This document shows positions 63,931 to 64,000 of a DNA stretch of 64,000 bases, in pieces. Location: the NCBI RefSeq assembly GCF_018688255.1, contig NZ_CP061314.1:1364001-1428000 (forward strand), written 5' to 3'. Position 1 is the stretch's first letter; each line of letters starts with the position of its first letter. Both the position numbers and the translations under genes were made by a program. This DNA is from Polynucleobacter corsicus. Its GTDB lineage: Bacteria > Pseudomonadota > Gammaproteobacteria > Burkholderiales > Burkholderiaceae. The notes below the pieces were generated by a model that worked only from the letters and a program-made list of their open reading frames with translations, searched no databases and was not told the origin of the DNA.

Positions 63931-63958
63931 AACCACCCCTTAGGGTGGTTTGAAAGAA
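63931..63958. terminator. Terminator after the LacI-family remnant
   Basis: AACCACCC (63931-63938) pairs with GGGTGGTT (63943-63950), loop CTTA. The flanking A-rich left side gives TTTTTCTTT on the minus strand; the plus-strand tail is only TTTGAAAG, so it may work better in the minus direction. Confidence 0.6.
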
Positions 63959-63981
63959 AATCTATGGAGGTAAAACTAAGA

Positions 63982-64000
63982 ATGAACAACAAGAACATCG
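63982..64000 (+). CDS. Start of a gene running off the right edge
   Basis: ATG at 63982 with GGAGG at 63966-63970 opens MNNKNI and continues past the window. It is only six codons, so nothing can be said of its function. Its place after a LacI-type regulator suggests an uptake or catabolic gene, but that is a guess. Confidence 0.45.

Overview
The window looks like a chromosomal segment of a free-living betaproteobacterium, most likely Polynucleobacter or a close relative in the Burkholderiaceae. This rests on protein content and gene order: guaA/guaB/rnfH/ratA with smpB, ppsA/ppsR, the rpsB-to-lpxB envelope cluster, rpfE-like/recJ/prfB/lysS, and the APS-reductase sulfur cluster. Base composition appears moderate by eye. 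No rRNA or CRISPR is present. One tRNA, the initiator tRNA-fMet, is encoded.

Layout. 1-2857 (minus strand) is a ratA-rnfH-guaB-guaA operon; guaA runs off the left edge. smpB (plus) faces ppsA (minus) across a shared terminator. ppsA and its regulator ppsR are divergent, followed by a SYLF-domain lipoprotein. 7575-22545 is a long minus-strand block, in transcription order rpsB-tsf, a terminator, then pyrH-frr-uppS-cdsA-dxr-rseP-bamA-skp-lpxD-fabZ-lpxA-lpxB-rnhB-TrmH methyltransferase. It joins translation, isoprenoid and phospholipid precursors, outer-membrane assembly and lipid A synthesis. map-glnD (plus) diverge from it. 26325-32942 is smc-zipA-ligA (minus). dapD-dapE-prmB (plus) converge on kup-hypothetical-radA (minus).

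40044-43705 is the most accessory-looking stretch. It begins at the initiator tRNA and holds a secreted dienelactone-hydrolase-like enzyme, a tautomerase with the full cis-3-chloroacrylate dehalogenase catalytic set, a Met/His-rich membrane protein beside a small exported Cys/His protein, and a HicAB toxin-antitoxin pair. It is followed by lolCE-lolD-tatD-comEC (minus; natural competence channel and lipoprotein export), then plus-strand rpfE-like-recJ-prfB-lysS. prfB needs the classical +1 frameshift. Next come small redox and membrane genes (OsmC, DsbB, a methyltransferase) and a ferredoxin-NADP reductase.

57452-61458 is an assimilatory sulfate cluster: a 54-codon small ORF, a TauE/SafE permease, cysH (iron-sulfur APS reductase type), cysD and cysN. 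The right end is rearranged. An intact IS3-family element (about 62069-63337, with a GGGAAAC -1 frameshift heptamer) lies between a YeiH-family sulfate exporter and a LacI-family regulator. Both lack their N-terminal parts at the element, so this is more than a simple insertion into one gene.

I found no large unknown multi-gene system. The best leads are the cis-CaaD-like enzyme, the Met/His-rich membrane pair, the small ORF with a structured leader before the sulfur genes, the one-PDZ RseP, and the scar at the right end.
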